Shown piece after piece: positions 22,507 through 33,617 of a stretch of DNA of 64,000 nucleotides (position 1 is the first letter of the stretch; each line of letters starts with the position of its first letter). The notes under the pieces are model-generated. The model was not told the origin of the DNA and ran no database searches. It saw only the letters and a list, made by a program, of their open reading frames with translations. The stretch spans positions 20,743,845 to 20,807,844 of the forward strand of contig NC_045133.1 in NCBI RefSeq assembly GCF_007655135.1, written 5' to 3'. The translations under genes and the position numbers were made by a program. This stretch comes from Punica granatum. Its lineage: Eukaryota > Streptophyta > Magnoliopsida > Myrtales > Lythraceae.

Positions 22507-23396
22507 GAGTAAATCACACAAACAAACACAACTTTTACTTTTTGTCTCAATTTTAACACAACTTTTCATTTTTGCTATAAAAAATCACAACGATTTGATT
22601 TTGTCTCAATTATAGCTTCTCATCCATCGGCTGTTACGGAAATTGTCTAATTGCTTACGTGGAGAATAACGACATTACATGGACCCCCAAACCGCCAATA
22701 GAAAAGCGACACATGTTCTATAATCTTTTAAAAGTAAAAAAAGAGCCCCAAAGTTTTTTATCTTACAAAATCGCCCAACCCTCTCCTCCCTATCCCTTTC
22801 TCTCTCTTATGTATCTCTCTCCCTCCTCCCTCTACCTTCTCTCCCGACAGCCTCCTTCCACAGCCACTAACTCCACCACCATCACCACCACATCTCCCTT
22901 ATGTTCCATTTGATTCTTCATTTTCGCATTAATCTCTTTTCCAAGTTCGTATCCGAGTATGAGACTAAAGTGATAATGAAGAATCAAATGGAATAGAAGG
23001 AAGAGGTGGTGGTGATGGTGGTGGAGTTGGTGGCTGTAGAAGGAGGCTGCCAGAGATAAGGTAGAGGGAGGAGAGAGAGAGATATAGAAGAGAGAGAAGA
23101 GGCGAAGAGGGAGGAGAGTCTTTGAGTGATTTTGTAAAATAAAAAAAATTGAGGGCTCATTTTTTACTTTTAAAATATTATAAAACATGTGTTGCTTTCG
23201 TATTGGTATTTTGGGAGTCCACGTAGCACCGTTATCCTCCACGTAAGCAGTTAGACGGTTTCCGTAATAGCCGATGGATGGCATGCTATAATTGAGTCAA
23301 AATCAAAACATTGTGATTTTTTATAATAAAAATGAAAAGTTATATTAAAATTGAGACAAAAAGTAGAACTTGTATTTTTCTTTTTGTAATTTACCC
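22507..23396. mobile_element. Foldback (hairpin) element, probably Mutator-like
   Basis: Almost the whole 890 bp is two inverted arms: 22507 to about 22922 and about 22975 to 23396, with a loop of roughly 50 bases. Matching pairs include ctttttgtctcaattttaa against its reverse near 23350, cgacacatgttctataat against attataaaacatgtgttgc, and accaccatcaccaccac against gtggtggtgatggtggtgg. The ends (GAGTAAAT and its partner ATTTACCC) are flanked by an exact 9-bp duplication, aattttata. A 9-bp duplication with very long terminal inverted repeats is the signature of Mutator-like foldback elements. There is no transposase. Confidence 0.82.
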
Positions 23397-24244
23397 AATT
23401 TTATATATCAGTAGGCTGACTCATTATTGACCAACTTGCTCTATAACGAGGTTGCTAGAGATTTTAGACTTCAACAATCACCTTAGTAGATGGTGGTATC
23501 GGGCTGATATATATCTTGAATCCTAACCCCTAAAAAATCTGAACACAAAAAATCAAAGGAAAATTCATATTTGAAAAATACGAGACCGTACATCATATTT
23601 TAAAAATATATAATGATCTTCAAATTATTCAAAAATTTTGTCTTTTTTAATCTTTTGGGCCGAACTTTGTCATGCATGAAAATATTATCGAAATTCTTTT
23701 ATGTCTCGACGCTGTATATTATAATCTTTTTAGATCTATTCGACTCTAACCTTGTATTTCACTGGAAAAACAAATATTGAGCCTTTTGAACTTGGGATAA
23801 ATTTTGAACTAGCTAGCCAATATCGTCGAGTTATTTTAACGGATTAAACCAATATCAGATTTTTATATCCTTTTGTCCTTTTTTTTTTGTCTCTTTTTCC
23901 CTCTTCAAATTAGAAAGGGAAAGTGAAAAAAAAGAAAAAAAGTCGATTTCCACTTTTACCCCTCTGTCCTCCGGTATTTACTGTCTGCCCTTACTCCCTT
24001 GAAGTGTACCACGCCATACCATCCTCTTCCCTTCCCGACTTGCAGAGAAAGAAACGAACAACAGAAGCAGCAGCGACGACAGTAGGACTGTGAGCAGAAG
24101 AGCAAACCCTCCAACCAAAACCTCGTCGCTTGCAGAGTCGTAAGCTCTCAGCATTCTCCCCTTAGCTCGTAATCTTGCCCTTTGGTTTCTCCTTCGCTTT
24201 CCCAGTATTCAATCGGAGCTCGATTTGGCCGCAGCTCCGCAACG
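23397..24244. other. Intergenic and RPN3 promoter/5' UTR
   Basis: After the second target copy (23397-23405) the DNA is AT-rich. From about 23950 it becomes pyrimidine- and GA-rich (gcagagaaagaaacgaacaa, gaagcagcagcgacgac), as expected for the RPN3 5' UTR. No clear TATA box. No gene. Confidence 0.45.
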
Positions 24245-27200
24245 ATGACGCAGGACGTGGAGATGAAAGATCACCCCACCCCCTCTCACTCCGTCTCCTC
24301 TGCGGTGCCCACCACGCTGCAGCGTAAGTTGATTCAGCTGGGTCGTCTCTGGTTTGCCCAATTTCTGATTCTAGGGCTTGTTGGGGGTTGCTGATTTTTT
24401 CGATTTGTGCAGATTTGAAGGAGATTGCCTTGCTGATTGAGACCGGATCCTACAGCAAGGAGGTCCGGCGTATTGCCCGCGCCGTCCGCCTCACGATTGC
24501 CTTGCGCAAGAAGCTGACTGCCCCTGTGATTTCCTCATTTCTCGATCATTCGCTCGGGCAGGGGTCCGAGGCCTACGGTCGGCTCTCGGTTTATCTCCCC
24601 AAGGTAACGGTTTTCTTTTACTCTACTGTTGCAGTATGTGTGGAAGTTTCTGGTACAGAGGGTAGTGGAGGGGCTGAACTGAGTATGAGAGGGGTGGCCG
24701 GAGGTGAGTATGGGATTAAAATTGGGACCGTTAATGGTTTTGGGGGACGTTATGGAGAACGTAGACAGATTTTGCAGCTTATCTTATATTAGGTCAATGT
24801 GAAGATGATTGGATTATCATCCATGGTAATTAGTATGATTGACGGTGAAGAATTTTTGTGGCTAAAAGGGTAAGTGCATGATGTGATGACACAATGATTG
24901 TCTGCTTCTTGCTGCTCTCTGAATAACTGTAAGTGACCCATTCCTGGGACCTTCCAGTGAGGTTTGGATTCTTGATGACAATGGATTTGATGCCTGTCTA
25001 TAAAATAGATATCTTGTGGTTTTGGTTCTCTATCTTACCCCGTATCTTGAATAGAAGTAGCCTAAAGTTACGTTAATTATCTGTATGAATAATAAGGTAT
25101 GAAGGGCCTCTGGAAAATTGAGGGGGGGGAAAAAGAGGAAGCAATGTGCCAATTATGCTGTCAGAGTTGGTAGGTTTAAGAAAAAGAAGTGAAGAAGCTT
25201 GGTTCTATAATAACATTTATCTTTGTGAATTATGAACGAGAATATGATTTTACTGCATAACATCATCAGGAGATTTGTATCTGTTTTAGCTGTGCTTTTG
25301 TTTCTGTATATAATCTTCTTTATCAGCTCACAGCCTTCATCACATTGTTTGTAGGATGATGAGCATGACATGGAAGTTGATACTGCAACCTCTGGTAGTC
25401 AGGCTCCAGCAAAGCATGTGTTGCCAGAGCTTGAAATTTACTGCTACCTGCTTGTGCTTCTGTATTTGATTGATCAGAAGCGTTACGATGAGGTCTGGTT
25501 CTTATAAGCTTATGCACTTCATGTCTTCTGTCTTGTAAGTTGTGACTGAACAAGCTCGTTGATACTGTAAAGTTGTTTTCTTGTCTATCTTATAGGCGAA
25601 GGCTTGTTCCTCAGCTAGCATTGTTCGTCTCAAGAACCTCAACAGAAGAACCATTGATGTTCTAGCATCAAGGTTATATTTCTATTACTCATACAGCTAC
25701 GAGCTGACGGGTAATCTTGCAGAAATTCGAGGGTAAGACATAGTAGTAGTGGTACCTACTTTTGCTGGACATCATTTCACCTGAATCTATATAAGACCAG
25801 AAATTCACATACTTGAAAATTTTGACATGTTTTAGGTACATTTATGGATGATCAGCGTTTCTAGCATATCTTTTTGCTTCAGCAGTTAATATCAATATCT
25901 TTTTTGCTATCCTGTATTTCTGTCTTTTCTTACTTGCTCTTACTTTTACTACAGGAACCTTCTTGCTTTGCATCGCATTGCCACATTGCGCCATGATGAG
26001 CTCAGCCAGGTTTCTTTTCTAACATTAATCGTAATTAAGATATTGCTAATGTTGGAGATGTAGGAGCTGAGACACAATGCATTTTGTGATGCAGGAAACA
26101 CTTCTGAACTTGTTGCTTCGTAACTATCTCCACTATAATCTATATGATCAGGCAGAGAAGCTGCGATCTAAGGCACCCCGCTTTGAAGCACATTCAAACC
26201 AGCAGGTAGGACAATATTACAGCCTATTGAATTTCATAGTTTAAGGCTACTGAATTTCATTTCATCCTAAGAATTGCAAGTAGTACATATTCTGCAATGC
26301 TTTCGTTGAAACTATGCCTGCGAAATAGTTTTGAGTAGTTGTGGCTTTAAAATAATGCTTTGGCAGCCTCTGTAGTTGTGCCTTGGTGGACTGTTGAAAG
26401 AATAGTACACTAGCAATGCATTTAGTTTCAGTCAAATCTGCCGGGTAAAATTGTTCTTACATTCTCTATATTTTGGTTAAGAAGAATCGAGACCATATAG
26501 TACGTTATCTCCTATTATTAATATCTCACAAATTGCTGGAGTATGAAAATAATAGTTTTGACTACTTTCAGCATAGTCTCCAGTCTTATTTCTGAGTGAT
26601 ACATCATTTTCATCTATAATTTTCTCCTCAGAAAACTGTCTAATGGATTTAAGAGATTTTGATTTATTGGGGCGATGGGAAGTGTGACAGCTCTTCTGAT
26701 GGGAGACTATTTACTCAACTTTGGTTTAGGTTGAGTAATCGGAACTGTAGTTTCGCGATTGCCCATCCTGCTACCTGGGTTGGGCCCATTTCCATCCTTT
26801 CAAATTTTTTTTTTTTGGATATCATGTCCTAAAACAAAGATATGATGCACCAATTGGAGAGTATCTCCAATGCTCGTTTTGGCTTAAATCTCGAATATGA
26901 CCTGCATAGTGGGGAAGCTCTGTTCATGAGAATAAGAATATCCTTCCTACTGCTTCTGAGCAGCAACTTACTGAATCGGTGCCTTGCTGTATTACTGTTT
27001 GGGTTAGAGGCCTTGCACTTTGGGGGTTTTATTCAAGTACGTTAGACTTACCATTAGCTGTCTTATTTCGTTTCAGTTGGATTTCGATCTGTATGCGTCC
27101 ATGTCGAGTCTTGCTAGAATGTCCCACTATGTTCATTAAATTTTGTACTGTATATCTTCGTGTATTCATTGTCACAAGATGTCCTGAAACTTTATGTAAA

Positions 27201-28223
27201 TCTTTCTTCACTGCAGTTTTCCCGGTATCTATTTTACCTCGGCAAAATCCGGACGATTCAGTTGGAGTACACCGATGCAAAAGAATCTCTCCTGCAGGCT
27301 GCCCGAAAAGCCCCAATTGCAGCTCGGGGATTCCGAATCCAGTGCAACAAGTGGGCCATAATTGTCCGTCTTTTGCTTGGAGAAATCCCTGAGAGGACTA
27401 TCTTCATGCAGAAAGGCATGGAGAAGGCTTTGAGACCATATTTTGAACTCACCAATGTGAGTATCAGCTACTGTTTGATGTTTTCATTTTAGAGAAGGAT
27501 CTTTAAATGATCATTCCTCCAAGTTTTGTCATAAGAAATAACTAAGCAGATCCTGTAGGTTGCCCACATGCAATTTGGCCATCTCGTCATTTGATCCAAT
27601 CTTATTGGCTCTTCTCCTTCTGCATAGCTACGAAGCTTGAACTAAAATGTCCTATTCAGCTGCGCAGAAACTTCATTATTAATACACCTATCTATCGTTG
27701 CTTTGTTCAGGCTGTTAGGATCGGTGATCTGGAGCTGTTTAAATCAGTTGCTGAGAAGTTTGCCAGCACTTTCAACACAGACCGGACCCACAACCTCATA
27801 GTTCGCCTCCGTCACAATGTTATCAGGACAGGCTTGAGGAACATCAGCATCTCCTACTCTCGGATCTCACTCGCTGATGTGGCTAAGAAGCTGAGGCTTG
27901 ACTCCTCCAACCCAGTGGCCGATGCTGAGAGCATCGTGGCGAAGGCAATCCGGGATGGGGCAATAGATGCCACCCTAGACCATGCCAAGGGGTGTATGCT
28001 CTCGAAGGAGACTGGGGACATCTATTCAACGAACGAGCCTCAGGCTGCGTTCAACTCAAGGATTGCCTTCTGCCTCAACATGCACAATGAGGCTGTTCGA
28101 GCCCTGAGATTCCCGCCCAACACCCACAAGGAGAAGGAGAGCGCCGAGAAGAGGCGGGAGAGGCAGCAGCAGGAGCAGGAGCTAGCAAAACATATCGCTG
28201 AGGAGGACGATGACGATTTCTAA
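24245..28223 (+). CDS. RPN3: 26S proteasome non-ATPase regulatory subunit RPN3 (PSMD3)
   Basis: Eight exons: 24245-24323, 24413-24603, 25355-25492, 25596-25732, 25955-26009, 26095-26205, 27217-27456 and 27711-28223. The product is 487 residues, the usual length for plant RPN3. The start [10 protein letters not shown] is typical. The N-terminal half is helical TPR-like repeat ([20 protein letters not shown], then [20 protein letters not shown]). The C-terminal third is the PCI domain ([34 protein letters not shown]), and the end is an acidic EEDDDDF tail after a Glu/Gln/Arg helix. RPN3 is a horseshoe subunit of the proteasome lid and helps position the deubiquitinase RPN11, so it acts in nucleus and cytosol. 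All introns are GT-AG; intron 6 is about 1 kb with no recognised insert. No damage is visible. Confidence 0.96.
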
Positions 28224-28821
28224 TTTCCCAGTGCTTTTGAAGTTTGTGAACTCGCTTCTTTACATTTATGCGTCTTAAATGCATATTACATTTCTCTTCG
28301 GATTATGGGAATTACCCCCCCATTTTATGTTTTTGATTTATTTACATTAGGTGTGAAGGATATCTGAAACATTGGATTTCTTTTTATAGCCGAGATTTAA
28401 CCTCCGAAACATCGAATTTTCAGATAAAGTAAGTCTTCTGCATATGCAGATCTTCTCTGGATCTTCATCATGTGTTTTGGTATATATGGATTAGGTCGAG
28501 GTAAGTTGTGATTAAGATTCGTTCGGGTACATGTACATTGTACCACCAAACCGGACAGTGCGATGATTATAGTGTTTCGGCAGGAGCGAATCTCGGGTTT
28601 CTGATTTCTTCAAGTGGGCAATTGTTTATCGATCTAATGTAAGGTTACTTCTACAATCAGCTAATATATCTTTGCAGTTTTGCTCTCACGCTCGTAAAAT
28701 CATGTGCAGGAATGTGATAGACACATTGTGAGCCCATTTATTCAGGATGACAAGTTCAGAAGCAACGAGCGTGAACTATATTTATGACCCAAGTGGACCG
28801 ATAAAATAATTATATAATATT

Positions 28822-28853
<32 letters not shown>

Positions 28854-30100
28854 TCGTTTTGTTCAGATGTTCTTGAATCCCATCAACACTCCATTGTCAA
28901 TAAAAGTTTGTGCATCCGATTATGTAGAAGGGGACGATGGACTCTTTGACGTCTCTGAGTTGAGCGCGAATTGTCCGACTATTTGCAGAAACTGATGGAA
29001 ATTAAAGTTACTACACAAAATTATGAACATAAAGAGTGAAACTCAATAGGGAAGATTCCTCTTGCTCGAACTATTTGTGCAATTTCAGTCGAAGATTATC
29101 ATATGCATATGTCCTTTCAAGTCAACTCTTATTTTAGTTTCAATTTCTTATCGTCTGTATTTATTTAGTCGTGAGGAAGTTAATTTTATATTTTTTCCAT
29201 CACATGGGTCATATTAATTATTGATCCCTCAAATGTATCCGAGTCCCATTAATTAGTCCAGCTGATCTACGCTTGTGCTTAAGTGAGTTCGGTGAATAAC
29301 ATATTGATACAATACCCTTTCTCACTACGGAAGTACGAAAAATCAATCAACATGTTATCCGATCTAATGATAGTGACAATTTATTATTCGTCGCCCATCG
29401 AAATGTCAAGATGGCTCATGCGCATAAGACGCGAAATATGTGGGGAGCTCGAATTGTATATTGTATGGGTCAAAAGGGTTACAAACTTACCATGTGAAGG
29501 GTTTCCGAGCAAATATATAGTATCAAACACGAACTTAAAATATGTATATATACATGTATAGTTTTGTTGAATATTATAACCGCTGCATTCTTCATAAAAC
29601 AACAACCGAAGACTTTCAGCAAAAGGTGGCAGAAATACAATAAAAACAAATTAATCAAGAAAATGCAATAATTTCTTAACGAGACTACGGATTGTTCTCA
29701 GTCTATTCGTTAAAATTGATTCATGTTTGGTATCATTCTGTCATGGCCAAGAAATGCTTCTGATAGGTTCTTCAACTCCTACACTGCGCATTACGTTACA
29801 GGCGAAAACCGCTACTTAGTGAATACGTACGTAACTTGTCAATTGTGCCGCAGCTCGTGGTCGGAGAATGAAATTATTTGATTGGTGGGGAAGTTGAGGG
29901 TGAAATGTTCTCGGCTTTTAAATTGGGGAAGTGCATGTGGACTGGTGAAGGCATATGGTATGAAATGCAAATGTGGAATTGTATAACCCAACTAGAAATA
30001 ATATAATTAAGCTCAATTAATGTATTTCATCAATTTTCTCTACTTGCAAGAGAGACAGAGAGGGAGAGGGATCATACATTCACATGGGGATGTGATTCCT
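28224..30100. other. Intergenic DNA
   Basis: RPN3 3' UTR at the left, then AT-rich DNA. An (AC)n(AT)n compound microsatellite lies at about 28822-28853. No gene or element was recognised in the rest, apart from a GA-rich stretch (about 30050-30070) near the expansin promoter. Confidence 0.45.
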
Positions 30101-30108
30101 TATTTATA
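30101..30108 (+). promoter_or_regulatory. TATA box of the expansin gene
   Basis: TATTTATA lies about 80 bases before the start codon, a normal spacing. Confidence 0.5.
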
Positions 30109-30185
30109 GTGGCAGCTCATCTCAGATTTTCATCAACGCTTTCCTCTCCATCCTCTGTTTCTGTTCTGTTGGGCTTCTGAGAGGG

Positions 30186-31215
30186 ATGAAAATGGCAGCC
30201 TCCATTGTTGCATTGGTGCTGTTGCTTGGCAATCTCAACTTCAAGACTGCCAATGGCTTCACTGCCTCAGGGTGGTCTAAGGCCCACGCCACCTTCTATG
30301 GCGGCAGCGATGCTTCCGGGACCATGGGTAATGTCGATAAACCGTCCCTTCCTTGGTGCTGGGATGATAGATTTGTTTGCAGCGAATACGTTTAGATTGC
30401 ATTTTTTAAATGTGTTGATGGTCTGGTGCAGGGGGAGCTTGTGGGTACGGGAACCTTTACCAGACGGGATACGGGACGAGGACCGCAGCCCTTAGCACTG
30501 CCCTGTTCAATGACGGGAAGGTGTGCGGGCAGTGCTATAAGATCATGTGTGACTATAAAACCGACCCGAGATGGTGCAAGAAGGGAGTTTCTGTGACTAT
30601 CACCGCGACCAACTTCTGCCCGCCGAACTATGCTTTGCCAAACAACAACGGCGGGTGGTGCAATTCTCCACTTCAGCATTTCGATATGGCCCAGCCAGCT
30701 TGGGAGAAGATTGGCATCTATGCCGGAGGGATCATTCCCGTCATTTATCAAAGGTTCAGTTTCATCAACTGGGATCCTATCGCAAATCATTCTCATTCGT
30801 ATTAATTTCGAGTACTTGATCGAACAGATGAAATGTGAATTGATGAATCGGATCGAAGGTCCTGAGTCCTGACCACGAGCTAATCCGAGCATTTGATTCT
30901 TGCAGGGTCCCATGCAAGAAGAAGCACGGGGTGAGGTTCACCATTAACGGGAGGGACTACTTCGAGCTCGTGCTTATTTCCAACATAGCGAATGCAGGGT
31001 CCATCCAGTCCGTATCTGTAAAGGGCTCAAAGACCGGGACGTGGGCATCCATGTCCAGGAACTGGGGGGCGAACTGGCAGTCTAACAAATACCTCAATGG
31101 GCAGTCCCTGTCCTTTAAGGTGACCACCTCCGACGGCGTCACCAAGATCTTCCCGAACATTGTGCCGTCCAACTGGAAGTTCGGGCAGACCTTCTCCAGC
31201 TCTCTGCAATTCTAG
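30186..31215 (+). CDS. EXPA: Alpha-expansin
   Basis: Three exons: 30186-30327, 30432-30753 and 30906-31215, giving 257 residues, standard for the family. A signal peptide ([20 protein letters not shown]) precedes the mature start after Gly-Phe-Thr-Ala. Domain 1 is the six-stranded barrel related to GH45, with [20 protein letters not shown], the conserved cysteines, and the HFD motif ([11 protein letters not shown]). Domain 2 is the cellulose-binding CBM63 fold ([31 protein letters not shown], ending SSSLQF). Expansins loosen cellulose-xyloglucan contacts in the wall at acid pH without hydrolysis. Two close ATGs exist; the upstream one is used here. Gene order next to RPN3 matches Arabidopsis EXPA11-RPN3A, but some domain 2 details look more like EXPA4/6 types, so the paralogue is left open. 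Confidence 0.95.
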
Positions 31216-31965
31216 TACCCATTTCTAGGAGCCTCCCAATGTTCTAGGATGCTTTTGGATAAGTGGTGTCCGGTTTATAAGGTCATGCGGGTCTTGTCGA
31301 CCTTGACTTGATACATAGTACTTCAAGAACTCAAATGGCTGAGGCGTGCCTATCGTTTTAGTTAGAGCAGCCCGCCACCGCCGCATTTTTTGAGGTCCGG
31401 AGGGAACTGTCTTTTGCTCTTTTCCCTTTGATGTGGTCTGATCTGGTTTGGTTTAACCCGGTCAAGTGGCTCATGTAGTTCGCAGCTCAAAGCTCCTGGA
31501 ACTCGAGGCTCCTAAAGTTACAGAAAAATTGATGTATTCCTAAGGTGATTTACTAAAAACACTGTTTGCATTTGTGAAGGGTCGTGAGGATTTTCATATA
31601 CTAATAAGATGATACATGTCATATGTAGCTCAACATTGATAATGAAGAGAATAAATGAAATGGAATATAAAATAACTTTTTTTTTATGTGTACCTTGGTA
31701 TCCAAAAACTCAATAGAGTTTGACTGATCCAGTCGGGAGATCGAGCATTGAATAACTGTATTTTCACTATTTTAGATCTTTTTCCTTGATCAATTTCCAT
31801 TATTCGATGATTACTTGCGGTATGTACGGAATTGCTGCGGTTATGAATGGGCTAGTTGGGCCCATGGAAATTAACCTGGGCCGTTTAATAGGGCCTTTAC
31901 CCAGGGGGCCCATCCCAACTTTGCTTCGACCGAACTGACATTGCACACCGAGAAAATATTGGAGA

Positions 31966-32083
31966 TGACACCTGATAATTTAGAAATTTCGTATTCGATT
32001 CTCATGCTGGGGCTATTTTTGCATTTTTATTAGGTTTTTATTTTCTTATACTGGATAGATAAGTTTCCCTTGTAACCAAAAAA
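31966..32083 (+). mobile_element. SINE fragment, 5'-truncated
   Basis: It starts near acacctgataatttagaaat, holds a box B-like cgtattcgattctcatgctg, and ends gtttcccttgtaacc plus an A-run, matching the 3' half of the copy at 36601-36757. Confidence 0.5.
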
Positions 32084-32794
32084 AAATAAAAATTAGAGAA
32101 CCATTCACATGGATGTATCTACGCGGTGCAAAAACGTGAACAACAGTTAACTTATTACAACCAATTCGATTGCAGGGCATGTACTGCGTGCACACGATCA
32201 AACACGAATGCAGAAGAGGTAGAGAATTGTTTCTAATACGGATCGCGATTATACGGGCCTCTCCCTCTTCTCATATACGACCAATTCGACTGCGAGGCAT
32301 CGTGGACGATCAATTCTCTCGAGTCTCAAGTCGATTCGATCTATTAGAGTGGCAATTTCATTATCCTTACTATTTTCAGTTTTATTTCTTTTGGCTACAG
32401 GAAATATATGTGTGCTCCTATAGCTAGTTGAGGATGGAATCGTTTGACCTGGGCTAAGCTTATTCTATTATAAGAAAACCTTTAGTAGTTGAACTCTAAT
32501 CCACCGAACATCATTCTTTGTCTGATAATAAAGGGCTTTGTAGGGCCCAATTCTGCTAACGAACTTGGCTTCATGTCTATACTTAATCTCCAATCAAAAA
32601 CCTAATAAACATATTTTTTTATAAAAAATTTAAAGAAAGAAAAAGTTAATTATGATAATGTTTTGGACTTTAATTGGAACCGTACGTCTTGCAAGATATA
32701 TAGAACGCTTTTACTCGCAGAGCATCGAATAATTGCGCAAAAACCATAAAGTCATAGTTTTATATTATTGAGAATTTTCACCAATAAAATGATA

Positions 32795-32925
32795 AAGAAG
32801 GTGTAATGCAATGACGCACATACTCATCTATCAACCGAAAGATTACAGGTTCAATTCTTATAGTGAGACTATCCGTGTCTATTTATTAGATATAAGTCTT
32901 CATTAACATTAATCGTAACCATTAT
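32795..32925 (+). mobile_element. tRNA-derived SINE copy
   Basis: The order is gaaggtgtaatgcaatgacg (box A region), acaggttcaattcttatagt (box B) and gagactatccgtgtctattt. It is close to 36601-36757, with a worn 3' tail ending near aatcgtaacc. Confidence 0.6.
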
Positions 32926-33508
32926 TACATCATTTAAAAAAAAAACTGATCAATTCCATAGTGGCATAACTCGTAAATTATATTTTTAAACCGTAAGTCT
33001 ATAGTAGAACGTACGGTATAATCCAGGAATGCAAATGCTCCTTTGGAGAAACCCCTCCGCCTTTCATTTGGCATCAATATATCATATATTATTGAATCAA
33101 TTATAAGATAATAATTTAGCAACCTTTGTATAGGAAAAAATCACTACAGCTTGATCTGATTGACAAATTACGTTTTATACGAGCGGCTTTATTTATAATG
33201 CAGAGATTCAAAATTCATTAAAAGTATCTCAATAATATGATCAAATATTTGAAAAATGATTAGCCGAACACTTTGGAATTTCACTTTAAAAATAAAGAAG
33301 AAAGTAAAAGTACGGGGAGAAGTTGATTAGATGAGGAGTGACAACATGCAAGATTGTCGTCTTCTATGATGAGCTTTGCTTAAGGAGCACACTACTCCAC
33401 TATCTATCTAACGGTGTTCTTGATCACCAAATTTGCTAACGAACACTCCCCTTTTACTGACAACTACTGGCAACCCTTGTCTTTGCCTTTTCTCTTCACC
33501 CCCGATAT

Positions 33509-33516
33509 TATAAATA
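33509..33516 (+). promoter_or_regulatory. TATA box of the peroxidase gene
   Basis: TATAAATA lies about 100 bases before the start codon at 33618. Confidence 0.55.
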
Positions 33517-33617
33517 CCCTTCATCTTCTTCTTGCCGTGCATCCCATCACAAGAAAATCAATTAAATTAGTAGCAGCAGCAGAGGGAGAGAGAGAGAAGT
33601 TCAAATCATTATCAGCC

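Larger units (their letters stand above)
31216..33508. other. Intergenic DNA with SINE fragments
   Basis: 3' UTR of the expansin to about 31400, then AT-rich DNA. It holds two SINE copies (31966-32083 and 32795-32925) and no recognised gene. Confidence 0.45.

Noticed and set aside
22659..23284. Open frames of 84 and 150 codons
   Set aside because: Both lie in the arms of the foldback element, read opposite strands of the same inverted sequence, and are Pro/Ser/His-rich low-complexity translations.
26842..27045. Open frame in RPN3 intron 6
   Set aside because: It is intronic with no similarity to proteasome or other proteins, and the exon phases join without it.
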